DNA of 64,000 nucleotides from Methanobrevibacter gottschalkii DSM 11977 (lineage in GTDB: Archaea > Methanobacteriota > Methanobacteria > Methanobacteriales > Methanobacteriaceae). Below, in pieces: positions 28,318 to 37,768 of this stretch. Each line of letters begins with the position of its first letter. Within the stretch, counting starts at the first letter, position 1. The stretch spans positions 278,213-342,212 of the forward strand of contig NZ_RKRG01000003.1 in the NCBI RefSeq assembly GCF_003814835.1, written 5' to 3'. A program made the position numbers and the translations under genes. The notes beneath the pieces are model-generated. The model saw only the letters and a list, made by a program, of their open reading frames with translations, did no database searches and had not been told where the DNA came from.

Positions 28318-28605
28318 TTAGAGCACATCTTTGCACTCTTTAGGATTTTCAAACATTAATTTTTTTGCATATGAGCATGATGGAACGATTTTTACTTTTT
28401 CTTTTCTTGCTTCGTTAATAACTTTTTCTACGAGTTTTTTTCCGATTCCCTGTCCCTGGTAGTCTTTTTCCACATCAGTCAAGGTTATTATCCAATTTTG
28501 TTTTAGTCTTGCAAAGTGGCATTGGCCAATTTGCCGATTGCCATCATATGCTATACTGCTGTTATCTTCTTTTTCAAATTCGATTTTAATTTTATTTGAG
28601 TTCAT
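28318..28605 (-). CDS. YjdJ-like GNAT acetyltransferase
   Basis: A 95-residue minimal GNAT domain. 'YQGQGIGKKLVEKVI' is the acetyl-CoA loop and the protein ends 'PSCSYAKKLMFENP', typical of the YjdJ group. The ATG at 28605, preceded by AGGAGC, is chosen over an upstream in-frame start. It overlaps the YjdI-like gene by 14 bases, indicating translational coupling. Confidence 0.82.
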   Translation of the reverse strand: MNSNKIKIEFEKEDNSSIAYDGNRQIGQCHFARLKQNWIITLTDVEKDYQGQGIGKKLVEKVINEARKEKVKIVPSCSYAKKLMFENPKECKDVL

Positions 28606-28828
28606 ATAACAGTGCTCCTGTTGGACATCTGTCAATAATTTCAGCTATTTCTTTTGCAGGAGCTTGTGAAACATCTACCCAAGGTCTCCTTGATACATCG
28701 AATACTTTGTTATTTCCCCTTATACATTCAGTTGCATGTTGACACAATTTAGGATTCCAAAAAACATTAATTTCATCATTTGAATAAGTTTTGTATCCTT
28801 TTTGTTCTAGTTCTTCTTGTTTTGACAA
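28592..28828 (-). CDS. YjdI-like divergent 4Fe-4S mono-cluster protein
   Basis: A 78-residue protein starting at TTG 28828 with a strong AAGGAGAG site. 'VFWNPKLCQHATECIRG' and 'IDRCPTGALLYE' match the divergent mono-cluster ferredoxin family that includes E. coli YjdI. It is coupled to the YjdJ-like acetyltransferase, the same gene order as in enteric bacteria. The function of the pair is unknown. Confidence 0.82.
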   Translation of the reverse strand: MSKQEELEQKGYKTYSNDEINVFWNPKLCQHATECIRGNNKVFDVSRRPWVDVSQAPAKEIAEIIDRCPTGALLYELK

Positions 28829-29314
28829 TTTAATCTCTCCTTTTAAAATGTTTAATTATTATTACTTATTTTATATTATATAAAAGTTATTTATTTGATA
28901 GGCCAGTATTATTAATAATTTAGGTTACATTTTATTTTTTCACTGAATCAGGTTATGATAAACTGGATATATGAAAAATGTAGATTATATTTTTAAAAAT
29001 TTTTTGAATGAAGGTTTAATTGTTTAATTCTTTCAAAATAGTTATTTATAAACAAATTTATTTGTATATATACGAAAAGTTTATATACTACCGAACAAAT
29101 ATTAATAATTTAGATGATTATCTTAAAGTATTATCACTTTTATATGTCAATCTTTTTCCCGAACTTAATGTTTTCTTTAAGATAATCCATCTAAAGAAAG
29201 GTTGTTTTTTATTATACATTTTAAATCTTAATTTAGCTAGGAAACAATCTTTCAATTTCAACCATTTTTTATTATTCTAAAAAAATAAATATTATTATTT
29301 ACAATTTTTATTTA
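28829..29314. other. Intergenic region with long inverted repeat
   Basis: A 486-bp AT-rich region upstream of the UbiB-like gene. It has no credible gene; an 86-codon plus-strand reading frame lacks a ribosome binding site and resembles AT-rich noise. It contains the inverted repeat at 29109-29195. Confidence 0.5.
29109..29195. repeat. Inverted repeat with 46-nt loop
   Basis: Arm 29109-29128 (TTTAGATGATTATCTTAAAG) is complementary to 29175-29195 except for one inserted base. The right arm can also fold on itself. It may be a transcript structure or the relic of a small mobile element. Confidence 0.6.
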
Positions 29315-30964
29315 ATGAAAGTTATTGCTAGTACTAGAAATGATGATCTCAAAAGATTAAATGAAATTTATAAGGTTCTTAAAAAGAATGATTTTGGTTA
29401 TTTGATTGAAGAAAATACTTTTTTTAGGAAATTTCCATTTTTAAGAAACTATAAAATAGAAAAAGAAGATAATTTTTCCGATGAATCTGTCCCTTTGAGA
29501 ATTAGAAAAGTACTGGAAGAATTAGGTCCAGCATATATTAAATTAGGGCAAATGTTAAGTACAAGGCCTGATTTAGTTGGTTTGGAAATTGCAGAAGAAC
29601 TTCAACAGTTAAGAGATAATACTCCTATAACTCCTTTTGATGAAATAAAAGAAGTCATTGAAGAAGAATTAGGCAAACCTATGGAAGATATTTATAGTGA
29701 TATTGACCAAAATCCCTTAGGATCTGCATCTATCGGGCAAGTTTTTAAGGCCCAACTTAAAAGAAATGGTGAAGAAGTAGCAATTAAAGTTCAAAAACCT
29801 AATTCCCGTGAAATTATAGAATCTGATATTAAAATAATGAAATTCCTTGCAAAAAGGATTGATAAATACATTTCAAGTTCTAAAACTTTTAATCTACCCA
29901 CAATAGTTAATGAATTTGAAAGATCTATTCTTAAAGAAATTAATTATTTAGAAGAAGTAATGAATATGCAAAATCTTTCAAAAAACTTCAAAAATGTGAA
30001 TTATATTAAAATTCCAAATGTATATATTGATTATTGCAGTGAAAAAATAATCACTATGGAATTAATAAAAGGAATTACAGTCACTGAATTAATTGAAGGG
30101 GACTATCCTCATATTAATAAAAGATTAATTGCTAATTATGGTCTTAAATCCTATTTTAAACAAATTATGATTGATGGTTATTTCCATGCTGATCCCCACC
30201 CCGGAAATTTAATTGTAACACGGGATAATAAATTGTGTTATATTGACATGGGTATGATGGGGATTTTAAGTGAGGATTTTAAAGAAAATTTAGCTGAATT
30301 TATGTTGCTTTTGATAAGTGGAAATACAGACAACATTATAAAACAATTAATTTATATGAATATAATTTCCCCATCACAAAATACACCGGAATTACGTGCG
30401 GATATTAATGACTTATTGAATTTGTATTATGGTGCGGAATTAAAGAATATGGATGGTGCAATGGAAGATTTACTTAATGCTATGGTTAAGAATAATGTTG
30501 TTCTTCCAAACGAATTTGTAATGATTGGTCGTGGTATTGCTTTGATTGAAGATACGGGTAAAAAGCTCGATCCTAATTTTAATGCTGCTACTGAATTGAA
30601 GAAATTATCTAGAAAGATTGTAGTTAATAAATATAAACCTGAAAGATTGGCAAAAGTCAGTTTGAATTATCTTTTACAATTGGAACATCTAGCAAAAGAC
30701 TTACCGGATACAATAAATAGCACTATTTCAAAATTGGAAGAAGGGAATATTGAAGTAAAATTAAAGCATGAAGGAATCGGTCATTTGATTAATCAATTAT
30801 CCATATCTTTAATTTTATCATCTTTAATTATTGGTTCATCTCTTGCTCTTATCACTGACGTTGGTCCGGATTTATTTGATTTTCCAATACTTGGATTAAT
30901 CGGATTTGTTTTTAGCGGAGTTCTTGGAGCCTATTTAGTTTTAATAAATGTAATTGAAAGATGA
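29315..30964 (+). CDS. AarF/UbiB (ABC1)-family atypical kinase
   Basis: A 549-residue protein. '[17 protein letters not shown]' (near 75-90) is the KxGQ signature, '[11 protein letters not shown]' is the A-rich loop, 'VAIKVQKP' holds the ATP lysine, and '[13 protein letters not shown]' and 'YIDMGMMG' form the catalytic loop and metal site. Two C-terminal transmembrane helices (about 500-545) match membrane-bound UbiB proteins. Family members support isoprenoid lipid metabolism; here the target may be archaeal lipids (inference). No clear ribosome binding site. Confidence 0.88.
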   Translation: MKVIASTRNDDLKRLNEIYKVLKKNDFGYLIEENTFFRKFPFLRNYKIEKEDNFSDESVPLRIRKVLEELGPAYIKLGQMLSTRPDLVGLEIAEELQQLRDNTPITPFDEIKEVIEEELGKPMEDIYSDIDQNPLGSASIGQVFKAQLKRNGEEVAIKVQKPNSREIIESDIKIMKFLAKRIDKYISSSKTFNLPTIVNEFERSILKEINYLEEVMNMQNLSKNFKNVNYIKIPNVYIDYCSEKIITMELIKGITVTELIEGDYPHINKRLIANYGLKSYFKQIMIDGYFHADPHPGNLIVTRDNKLCYIDMGMMGILSEDFKENLAEFMLLLISGNTDNIIKQLIYMNIISPSQNTPELRADINDLLNLYYGAELKNMDGAMEDLLNAMVKNNVVLPNEFVMIGRGIALIEDTGKKLDPNFNAATELKKLSRKIVVNKYKPERLAKVSLNYLLQLEHLAKDLPDTINSTISKLEEGNIEVKLKHEGIGHLINQLSISLILSSLIIGSSLALITDVGPDLFDFPILGLIGFVFSGVLGAYLVLINVIER

Positions 30965-31517
30965 TATTTGTCGGTGAAACGATTGCGTTATCGGTTTTTC
31001 AAATCCATTTCAATTATTTTTTTCCTTATAAAATATGGCACTTGTCATGTTTTCACTGTCTATGTTCAAATTTATTTTCAACCTAATTAGGTATCACTCA
31101 ATCACATTTGTGATTGCGGCAGGAAAGTTTATGAAATAAAGAGCATGTTCATATAACATCATTGCTTCTATCATTAATATCAATTCATGATACAATTAAA
31201 TAGAATAAACTGCTAGGGATAGACTTTTAAATCTTAATTTATTTAAAATTAAAACATCTACTGCTGGTACCATTAATCTTCACTTAACCCATGTATATGT
31301 TTTATCTTATTTTTATAGGAGAGTAGTTCATGATGGGTCTGACAGGGTTGGTTTAATTTTAAGTGTAACATAAATAATGATTTTTATAGCTCCACTAAGC
31401 AACTACAGATCACAAAGTATTGCTAACAATTGCAGGTTACTAACATCAGCAGTATATTAAATTGCAATAATTGCCATATGAAAAAAATAAAAAAGTAGTG
31501 TTTAAATTCCTTAAACA
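30965..31517. other. 553-bp convergent intergenic region
   Basis: It lies between two convergent gene ends. No reading frame with a plausible start is seen. Segments such as 31240-31290 and 31318-31360 look less AT-rich than other spacers in the window, with short complementary pieces (e.g. ATCACATTTGTGAT near 31100). A structured RNA or decayed gene is possible. The terminator of the downstream permease occupies 31485-31520. Confidence 0.3.
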
Positions 31518-31520
31518 CTA
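31478..31520 (-). terminator. Intrinsic-type terminator of NCS2 permease
   Basis: TAGTGTTTAA (31496-31505) and TTAAACACTA (31511-31520) form a perfect 10-bp stem. On the minus strand it is followed by a T-rich run. The stem overlaps the permease stop. Confidence 0.75.
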
Positions 31521-32855
31521 TAATCCGAAGAATAAGTATATGATAAATACAAGTACCATTATCCAAACTAACCAATTCAGTTCTTTTGCTTTACCTGCAG
31601 CAATACTGGTAATTGCGTAAGTTACAAAACCGAATGCAATACCTAATGAGATGGAGTAGGTTAAAAGCATCATGATAATGGTCATGAATACAGATGCAAC
31701 GACAACTAAATCATCCCAATCCACATCTTTTAATTGAATCATCATTAAGATACCCACTATCACTAATGCAGCAGCAGTTACAGAAGATGTAAATAAAGCT
31801 AATACTGTTGGGGCAAAGATAATTGAAATTAAAAATAGAATGCCTGTGACTATAGCAGTTAAACCGGTTCTACCACCAAGACCAATACCAGTTGCACTTT
31901 CTACATATGCAGTTAATGTACTTGTACCTAAAATAGCACCAATAATACCACCAATTGCATCACCAAGGAATGCTTTGTCTATTCCATCAGCATTGCCTTC
32001 TTCATCAATGAAACCGCATTGATTTGCTAAAGGAATTAAAGTTCCAGTTGTATCGAAAAATGTAACAAAAAGTAATGAGAATAAGATTAAAATTAAATTA
32101 GGGATATTTGTGAATAACTGGCTAAATCCAGATGCAAATGCACCAAATACAGATGTATCAATTGTTGTAGATACAAATTCAGTTGGAACTGAAGGCATAG
32201 CTATGTCTCCAACACCAAATCCTGCAGCAGTAAATATAATGCCTAAAATAGCAGTAATTACTAAACCTATAAATACTGCGGCAGGCACTTTTCTAACATA
32301 TAAAATTAAAGTAACTGCAATACCGATTAATGCTAAAAGTGCAGGAGCAGAGAACAATGATCCTAAAGTAACCATTGTTGATGGATCAGCTACGATAATT
32401 CCAGCACCTTTTAAACCAATGAATGCTAAGAAAAAACCAATACCTGCACCAATAGCTAGTTTTAAATTGTGCGGGATTGCATTAAGAATAGCTTCCCTAA
32501 GTCCAGAAACAGTTATTAATAAAAATATGATACTTGAAATGAATACTGCAGCAAGAGCAGCTTCCCAAGTGTTACCCATACCTAAAATAATAGTATAAGT
32601 AAATAATGCATTCATACCCATACCAGGAGCTAATCCAACAGGATATTTAGAAACAAGCCCCATGATAATACACGCAATACCAGACGCAAGAGCAGTAGCG
32701 AAAAATACTCCAGTTGCAGGCATTCCTCCTTCAGCTAACATTCCAGGGTTTACTCCTAAAATATAGGACATAGCAAGGAATGTAGTGAGTCCTGCAATAA
32801 CTTCAGTCTTAACGTCGGTGTTGTTTTCAGATAATTTGAAAAATTCATTTAACAT
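31518..32855 (-). CDS. NCS2-family purine permease (AzgA/PbuG type)
   Basis: A 445-residue polytopic membrane protein. 'EVIAGLTTFLAMSYILGVNP' (near 18-37), 'GLAPGMGMNALFTYT', 'FFDTTGTLIPLANQCG' and 'TAYVESATGIGLGGRTGLTA' are signatures of the AzgA-like adenine/hypoxanthine/guanine:H+ symporters. GAGGTG precedes the ATG. Uptake of purine bases is inferred from the family. Confidence 0.9.
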   Translation of the reverse strand: MLNEFFKLSENNTDVKTEVIAGLTTFLAMSYILGVNPGMLAEGGMPATGVFFATALASGIACIIMGLVSKYPVGLAPGMGMNALFTYTIILGMGNTWEAALAAVFISSIIFLLITVSGLREAILNAIPHNLKLAIGAGIGFFLAFIGLKGAGIIVADPSTMVTLGSLFSAPALLALIGIAVTLILYVRKVPAAVFIGLVITAILGIIFTAAGFGVGDIAMPSVPTEFVSTTIDTSVFGAFASGFSQLFTNIPNLILILFSLLFVTFFDTTGTLIPLANQCGFIDEEGNADGIDKAFLGDAIGGIIGAILGTSTLTAYVESATGIGLGGRTGLTAIVTGILFLISIIFAPTVLALFTSSVTAAALVIVGILMMIQLKDVDWDDLVVVASVFMTIIMMLLTYSISLGIAFGFVTYAITSIAAGKAKELNWLVWIMVLVFIIYLFFGL

Positions 32856-33211
32856 AAAACACCTCTATGAAAACTTCAATATAACACACAATATTTTTTA
32901 AGATTAAATTTAATCTTAATAAAGTTTTCAATTTTTATATTTTTTTATAAATATTATTAAAGTTTGCTATAGTGATTTAAACTAGTTATTCTTATAAAAT
33001 TATTGGAATTTGGATAAATTAACTTAAAGAGTGTTTCAAATAATAATTTTAAATAAATTTTTCTTATTTGTCAAAGTTTGCAGTATTATTTCAAATTGCT
33101 TTAGTATTACTATGGGTTGTATTATTGAGTCTTGGATATCTCTAATTTAAAATTTAATTTTAATAACATGTTTTTACAAATAATTATTTAAGAATAAACA
33201 GTGGTGCTATA
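32856..33211. other. AT-rich divergent promoter region
   Basis: 356 bp between divergent genes. No gene, and no clear riboswitch-like structure upstream of the purine permease. Confidence 0.4.
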
Positions 33212-35290
33212 ATGTTGAATATGTATTATGATATGATGATTAATAAATATATTAATCAAATTGACACATCCATTGATGCTTTGGAGTTAAAGCTAAGAGT
33301 CTGGGATTTTATTAATTCTTTAGATAAAACTGATTTGTCTGAAGAAGAAATTAAAAACATTGTTTCTAACATTGGGAATTTAGGAACTACTTTAGAAGAA
33401 TCCAATTCTCCTAAATTTGAGTGGTATTTAAATACAATAGTTGATAATGATTTATGCGCCAAATGTGGAGCTTGTAGTATTGTATGTCCAAATCATATAG
33501 TTGAATTTGAAGAAAAACCTTTCATTGTAAAAGAATGTTTACGTAAAGGAAATGGGATGTGTCAAGAAGTATGTCCTAGAGTAAATGCAGGGTCATATGA
33601 AATTAGAACACGTTTAAATTCTTTTGAAGAATATTATTATGGAAAATCAGATATAAAAGGCCAATCAGGTGGAGTTGTAACTAAATTTTTAGAATATCTG
33701 TTAAACGATAAAAAAATTGATGGTGCAGTTGTGATTGGTGGTAGTCACTGGAAACCTTCAAGTATGCTAGTTACAAACTCTCAAGATTTATTAAATTTAC
33801 ATAAAATTGACATTGATTCAACACCTAAAAGCAGATACTCAATTTCTTCACTTAATGCAATAATGGAAGCCGGAGAAATGGGTTTTGAAAAAATTGCTGT
33901 TGTCGGACTTCCATGTCAGGTAGCGGGATTGAGAAATATTCAATATCATCAGTTCAATTCAAAACATGATGCTGAACGGGGATGGAATGGTCGGCCTGCT
34001 AAAATTCCAAAAATTGAATATGTTTTAGGACTATTTTGCACTGAAAAATTTGAATACTCAAAAATTTTGGATAAAATCAATACTCTTGGAATTAATGTTG
34101 ATGATATAGTTAAATTTGATGTTAAAGGACCTAATTTTTTAATATCCACAGAAACAGAAGATTATGAAATTAAATTAAATGAGATGGAACCATCCCCTGG
34201 ATGTTTAATGTGCCGTGATTTTGATGCTGAACTTGCAGATATTAGTTTTGGAGAAAAAGGTTCACCTAAAGGATTTTCAACAGTTGTTATCAGAACCGAA
34301 AAAGGAAAAATCATAAAAGACTATTTTGATTTCAACAATGATGTGGATATTGAAGAAATTGAATTTATGAGGAACTTCAAAGAAAAACGTTTCCAAAAAG
34401 AAATAAAACACAGAAAAGAGAGTGGCAAAGCTAATTCTTATTATTATCTCTGGAGATTTGGTGGTGTTGGAATGGGTCAAAAAGGCAGAGCTTATCTCCG
34501 TTTCAGAACTACTATTGGAGGATATTATGATGCTGATTTATTAATGGAAATTTCAGCTATTGCTAAAAAATATGGTGGAATCATTAAACTAACTTCCCGT
34601 GAGGAAATTGAAATTCAAGGAATAAAATTGGATGATGTTGAAGATATAGTTTATGACTGTAAAGATTTACCGTTAGTTAACGGAACTGAAGGACCATTAG
34701 TCAGATCTTTAATGTCTTGTCCGGGAAAAGAGAGATGTCTGCTTGGATTAATTAACACTAGTGAAATTGCAGAAAAAATAGAAGAAAAATATGCGGAAAA
34801 ACCCGCTAATTATAAATTTAAAATAGGAATTACTGGTTGCCCTAACAAATGTTTATCTGTTTCTACAACTGACTTTGGTATTCATGGTGTTAAAACACCT
34901 CTTACTAATGACAATTGTAACGGCTGTGGAAGATGTGAAGATGTTTGTAAAATAAATGCAATAGAAATCACTGGAAAAAATGCTATAACGGATTATGATT
35001 CATGCATTTCATGTGGAAAATGTATTCCTGCATGCCCTAATAATGCTAAAGACATTAAATATAAAGGATATTGTTTATCAATCGGTGGAAAAGGTGGACG
35101 TGAAACTATTCTAGGTCATGAAATGTATGTTGACAGTGAAGATGAAATTTATAAAACCTTGGATGCAGTATTTGAAGTTTATAATAAACATGCTAAAAAC
35201 CCACAAAGAGAAAGATTAGCCAGTACAATAAAAAGAATCGGTCAATTAAATTTCTTTAATGAAGTTGAAAAAGTAAAATTATCCAAATAA
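33212..35290 (+). CDS. fsr: F420H2-dependent sulfite reductase-like fusion protein (Fsr-like)
   Basis: A 692-residue fusion. After about 75 helical residues comes a ferredoxin-like segment ('CAKCGACSIVCPN', then 'CQEVCP'). An F420-binding FrhB/FpoF-like domain follows ('GQSGGVVTKFLEYLL', 'VVGLPCQVAGLRN', 'SPGCLMCRDF'). The C-terminal half is a sulfite/nitrite reductase domain with the siroheme-4Fe4S signature CX5C ('SCPGKERC', about 501-508) and CX3C ('GCPNKC', about 541-546), plus inserted ferredoxin motifs 'CNGCGRCEDVC' and 'CISCGKCIPACP'. This is the order seen in methanogen Fsr. It would reduce sulfite to sulfide with F420H2, for detoxification or assimilation. GGTG precedes the ATG. Confidence 0.85.
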   Translation: MLNMYYDMMINKYINQIDTSIDALELKLRVWDFINSLDKTDLSEEEIKNIVSNIGNLGTTLEESNSPKFEWYLNTIVDNDLCAKCGACSIVCPNHIVEFEEKPFIVKECLRKGNGMCQEVCPRVNAGSYEIRTRLNSFEEYYYGKSDIKGQSGGVVTKFLEYLLNDKKIDGAVVIGGSHWKPSSMLVTNSQDLLNLHKIDIDSTPKSRYSISSLNAIMEAGEMGFEKIAVVGLPCQVAGLRNIQYHQFNSKHDAERGWNGRPAKIPKIEYVLGLFCTEKFEYSKILDKINTLGINVDDIVKFDVKGPNFLISTETEDYEIKLNEMEPSPGCLMCRDFDAELADISFGEKGSPKGFSTVVIRTEKGKIIKDYFDFNNDVDIEEIEFMRNFKEKRFQKEIKHRKESGKANSYYYLWRFGGVGMGQKGRAYLRFRTTIGGYYDADLLMEISAIAKKYGGIIKLTSREEIEIQGIKLDDVEDIVYDCKDLPLVNGTEGPLVRSLMSCPGKERCLLGLINTSEIAEKIEEKYAEKPANYKFKIGITGCPNKCLSVSTTDFGIHGVKTPLTNDNCNGCGRCEDVCKINAIEITGKNAITDYDSCISCGKCIPACPNNAKDIKYKGYCLSIGGKGGRETILGHEMYVDSEDEIYKTLDAVFEVYNKHAKNPQRERLASTIKRIGQLNFFNEVEKVKLSK

Positions 35291-35303
35291 CTATTTAAAT
35301 TGT

Positions 35304-35336
35304 ATATTTTTGATTATCTTTTATCAAAAATATTTC
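35304..35336 (+). terminator. Terminator hairpin after Fsr-like gene
   Basis: ATATTTTTGAT (35304-35314) pairs with ATCAAAAATAT (35323-35333), an 11-bp perfect stem 13 bases after the stop. Confidence 0.6.
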
Positions 35337-35577
35337 ATTCTAATTAAATTAAAAGAAATTACAAATTTTAATATAAAACTATTAAATACCAAATTACTGG
35401 AGCAAAAAGTAAAGAAGAATTATTCCAAAAATTCCATGAGTGAAAAGATTTTTCCAATCAGAAATAGGTTTTTAATCCGTTATGATTCATATTAAATGTT
35501 TGATATTCAACCATGTAATTTTAGAAAATAATTAAAATTATATAGGGATGCATAATGCAAACTGGATTACATGAGGG

Positions 35578-36963
35578 TTATGTATGTTTAATATTTGTGT
35601 AATTAGATATTTCGGAGTTTATTGTGCATAAATCATTCATGTTTAAATCATGTACATTATCATGTCCAGTAATTCTTGAAAATTGTTTTAACTCTTCATT
35701 TGAAACTTTTAAATAGTTTTCAACTCTTTTTGCAGCAGATTCTATTTTAAATCTTTCACGATTTTCCATATCTTGTGTAGCAACACCTACTGGGCAATGT
35801 CCAGTTTGGCAAATTTTATACTGTTGGCATGCTGAGGCAATCAATGCTCCTGTTCCAATAGCTATTGCATCAGCACCCATAGCTAAAGCTTTAGCAAAAT
35901 CAGATGAAACGCGTAAACCTCCGGTGATAATTAATGAAATATCTTTATCATGTTCATCAAGGTATTTTCTAGCCCTACTCAAAGCATAAATTGTAGGTAC
36001 GGATGTTGAATCCCGAATGATTTTTGGACTTGCACCTGTAGATCCTCCTCTACCATCAATAGTTATAAAATCTGGTTCAGCATAACAAGCATACTCCAAA
36101 TCCTCTTCAATTCGCCCCGCTGCAAATTTCAATCCAATTGGCCTTCCTCGGGATTTTTTTCTTAAGTATGAAACCAATTCTTTCAGGTCATGTTTTGAGT
36201 TAACTTCTGGAATTGTAGCAGGTGAATGAATATCCTGACCTACTGGTTTATTTCTAATTTTGGCAATTTCAGGAGTTACTTTCACGCCTTGTAATTGTCC
36301 ACCTAAACCTGGTTTGGTAGACTGTCCTATTTTTATTTCAATAGCATCACTGTTTTTTAAATTTTCATCATTCACGGAATATTTATTTGGAACATACTCA
36401 AAAATATATTTATAAGCATTTTCCATTTCTTCAGGTAGAATTCCACCTTCTCCACTGCATTGGGCAGTTTTAACACTTGCACTTCCTTTAGCAAGTGCAA
36501 TTTTACTTTCTCTTGATAATGCTCCAAATGACATGTGAGTGATATAAATTGGACTTTCAATAACTAAGGGTATTTTAGCATTTTTTCCAATAACGGTGGT
36601 TGTGTTAACATCAATATTTGATTCAATAGGTTGGGGATTTAGCTGACATCCCAAAATTAGAATATCATCCCAATTAGGCATTGGTAACTCTGTATACATT
36701 GAAGATATTATTGATTCACCAGAAATAGCTATTTGATGTATTGTATCCATGTGTCGAATATCCTTATCACTTTTAGCGAATTCTTTTGGATATGATAAAT
36801 CTGTTGGTTCATTTTGAATTTTATAATCTGAATCTGAATTTTCAAATTCAACAAAATTTGATATATCCTGTTTACAAGTGGGACATTTATCTAAATCTTT
36901 TAATAATACTCCTGTTGCTTCTTCATTATGAATATGACCGCAAATTAGACATTTATATATCAT
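35578..36963 (-). CDS. Glutamate synthase (GltB) FMN-domain protein with rubredoxin-like N-terminus
   Basis: A 461-residue protein. Residues 1-40 have two CxxC knuckles ('CLICGHIHNEE', 'CPTCKQD'), rubredoxin-like. The rest is the central FMN-binding barrel of glutamate synthase: 'THMSFGALSRESKIALAKGS', 'GEGGILPEE', 'KIGQSTKPGLGGQL', 'SPATIPEVNS', 'TIDGRGGSTGASP'. The 3Fe-4S cysteines are in 'CQQYKICQTGHCPVG'. It lacks the glutaminase and GltD parts, as in archaeal stand-alone GltB. A role in ammonia assimilation is likely but not certain, as close homologs act on other amino donors. GAGGTG precedes the ATG. Confidence 0.82.
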   Translation of the reverse strand: MIYKCLICGHIHNEEATGVLLKDLDKCPTCKQDISNFVEFENSDSDYKIQNEPTDLSYPKEFAKSDKDIRHMDTIHQIAISGESIISSMYTELPMPNWDDILILGCQLNPQPIESNIDVNTTTVIGKNAKIPLVIESPIYITHMSFGALSRESKIALAKGSASVKTAQCSGEGGILPEEMENAYKYIFEYVPNKYSVNDENLKNSDAIEIKIGQSTKPGLGGQLQGVKVTPEIAKIRNKPVGQDIHSPATIPEVNSKHDLKELVSYLRKKSRGRPIGLKFAAGRIEEDLEYACYAEPDFITIDGRGGSTGASPKIIRDSTSVPTIYALSRARKYLDEHDKDISLIITGGLRVSSDFAKALAMGADAIAIGTGALIASACQQYKICQTGHCPVGVATQDMENRERFKIESAAKRVENYLKVSNEELKQFSRITGHDNVHDLNMNDLCTINSEISNYTNIKHT

Positions 36964-37768
36964 ATTTACACCTCTTTAATTAAAAATTAATAGTAGAATT
37001 ATATATAAACTTTTAGATTTATCATTATGATAATTTCTTAATATATTTGAATTTATTAAAAGTATAATTAATACTTAAAATTATTTGTGTGGTAAAATGA
37101 AATTTTCAAATAAATTTTTAATTTTAATATTTATCTTAATGATTATAACTATGAAATGAATTAGTGTCACAGGTGCTGATATTGGGGTTTTGATATTAAA
37201 TTTAATAATAATGTTGATGATGCTCATTTAAGTTTAAATGGTTCATATTGTCTGTAAAAATCATTGAACAAGATTTTTACACGCATATTTTCGTCTACAT
37301 TCTTTCAATAACAATTAAAAATCATGCAGAAAAACATAATTCATATAAAAACCTTATGAAAATCCAATCCAAATCATAGAATAATATAACAGATGTTATT
37401 AAATAAAAAAATTTAATAAAAAATTTCATCCAAAAAATCTTAAGTTTCTAGGAATGATTCAAAATAGGAAAATTTATATTGTTCATTTATCACATATAAT
37501 TATATGAAACTTTTATATTATTATATTTAATAATATATTAGTTTTATAAGAAAATTAAACTATTAATTTATTTTGTTAATTAAGGTTGACTTGATTAATA
37601 GATAAATTTAATGGAATGCGTCATTTATTAGGTTGTTGTCATTAGATTGAATGCAATTTACTCCATTTTAATGGATATTAGGATAAATGATGAAATTGAA
37701 ATAAAAAATAGGATGCTGTTATTATTAAATTTAAAATATATAAAATTGCACTAAAATTAAGTATTATT
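36964..37768. other. 800-bp AT-rich region with decayed adhesin start
   Basis: It holds the adhesin relic at 37097-37257. The remaining 37258-37700 shows no reading frame or element. The last part encodes a likely N-terminal extension of the next adhesin (see that entry). Confidence 0.5.
37097..37257 (+). pseudogene. Decayed adhesin-like gene, 5' remnant
   Basis: The ATG at 37097 (after GTGTGGTAAA) begins a signal peptide (MKFSNKFLILIFILMITMK) interrupted by TGA, then ISVTGAD. After a +1 shift the frame reads GFDIKFNNNVDDAHLSLNGSY before a stop at 37257. 'DDAHLSLNGSY' is typical of the start of a mature adhesin-like protein. At least one nonsense and one frameshift, with the 3' part lost. 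Confidence 0.6.

Noticed and set aside
29020..29280. 86-codon plus-strand frame as a gene
   Set aside because: No ribosome binding site, composition typical of AT-rich noise, and it contains the inverted repeat.
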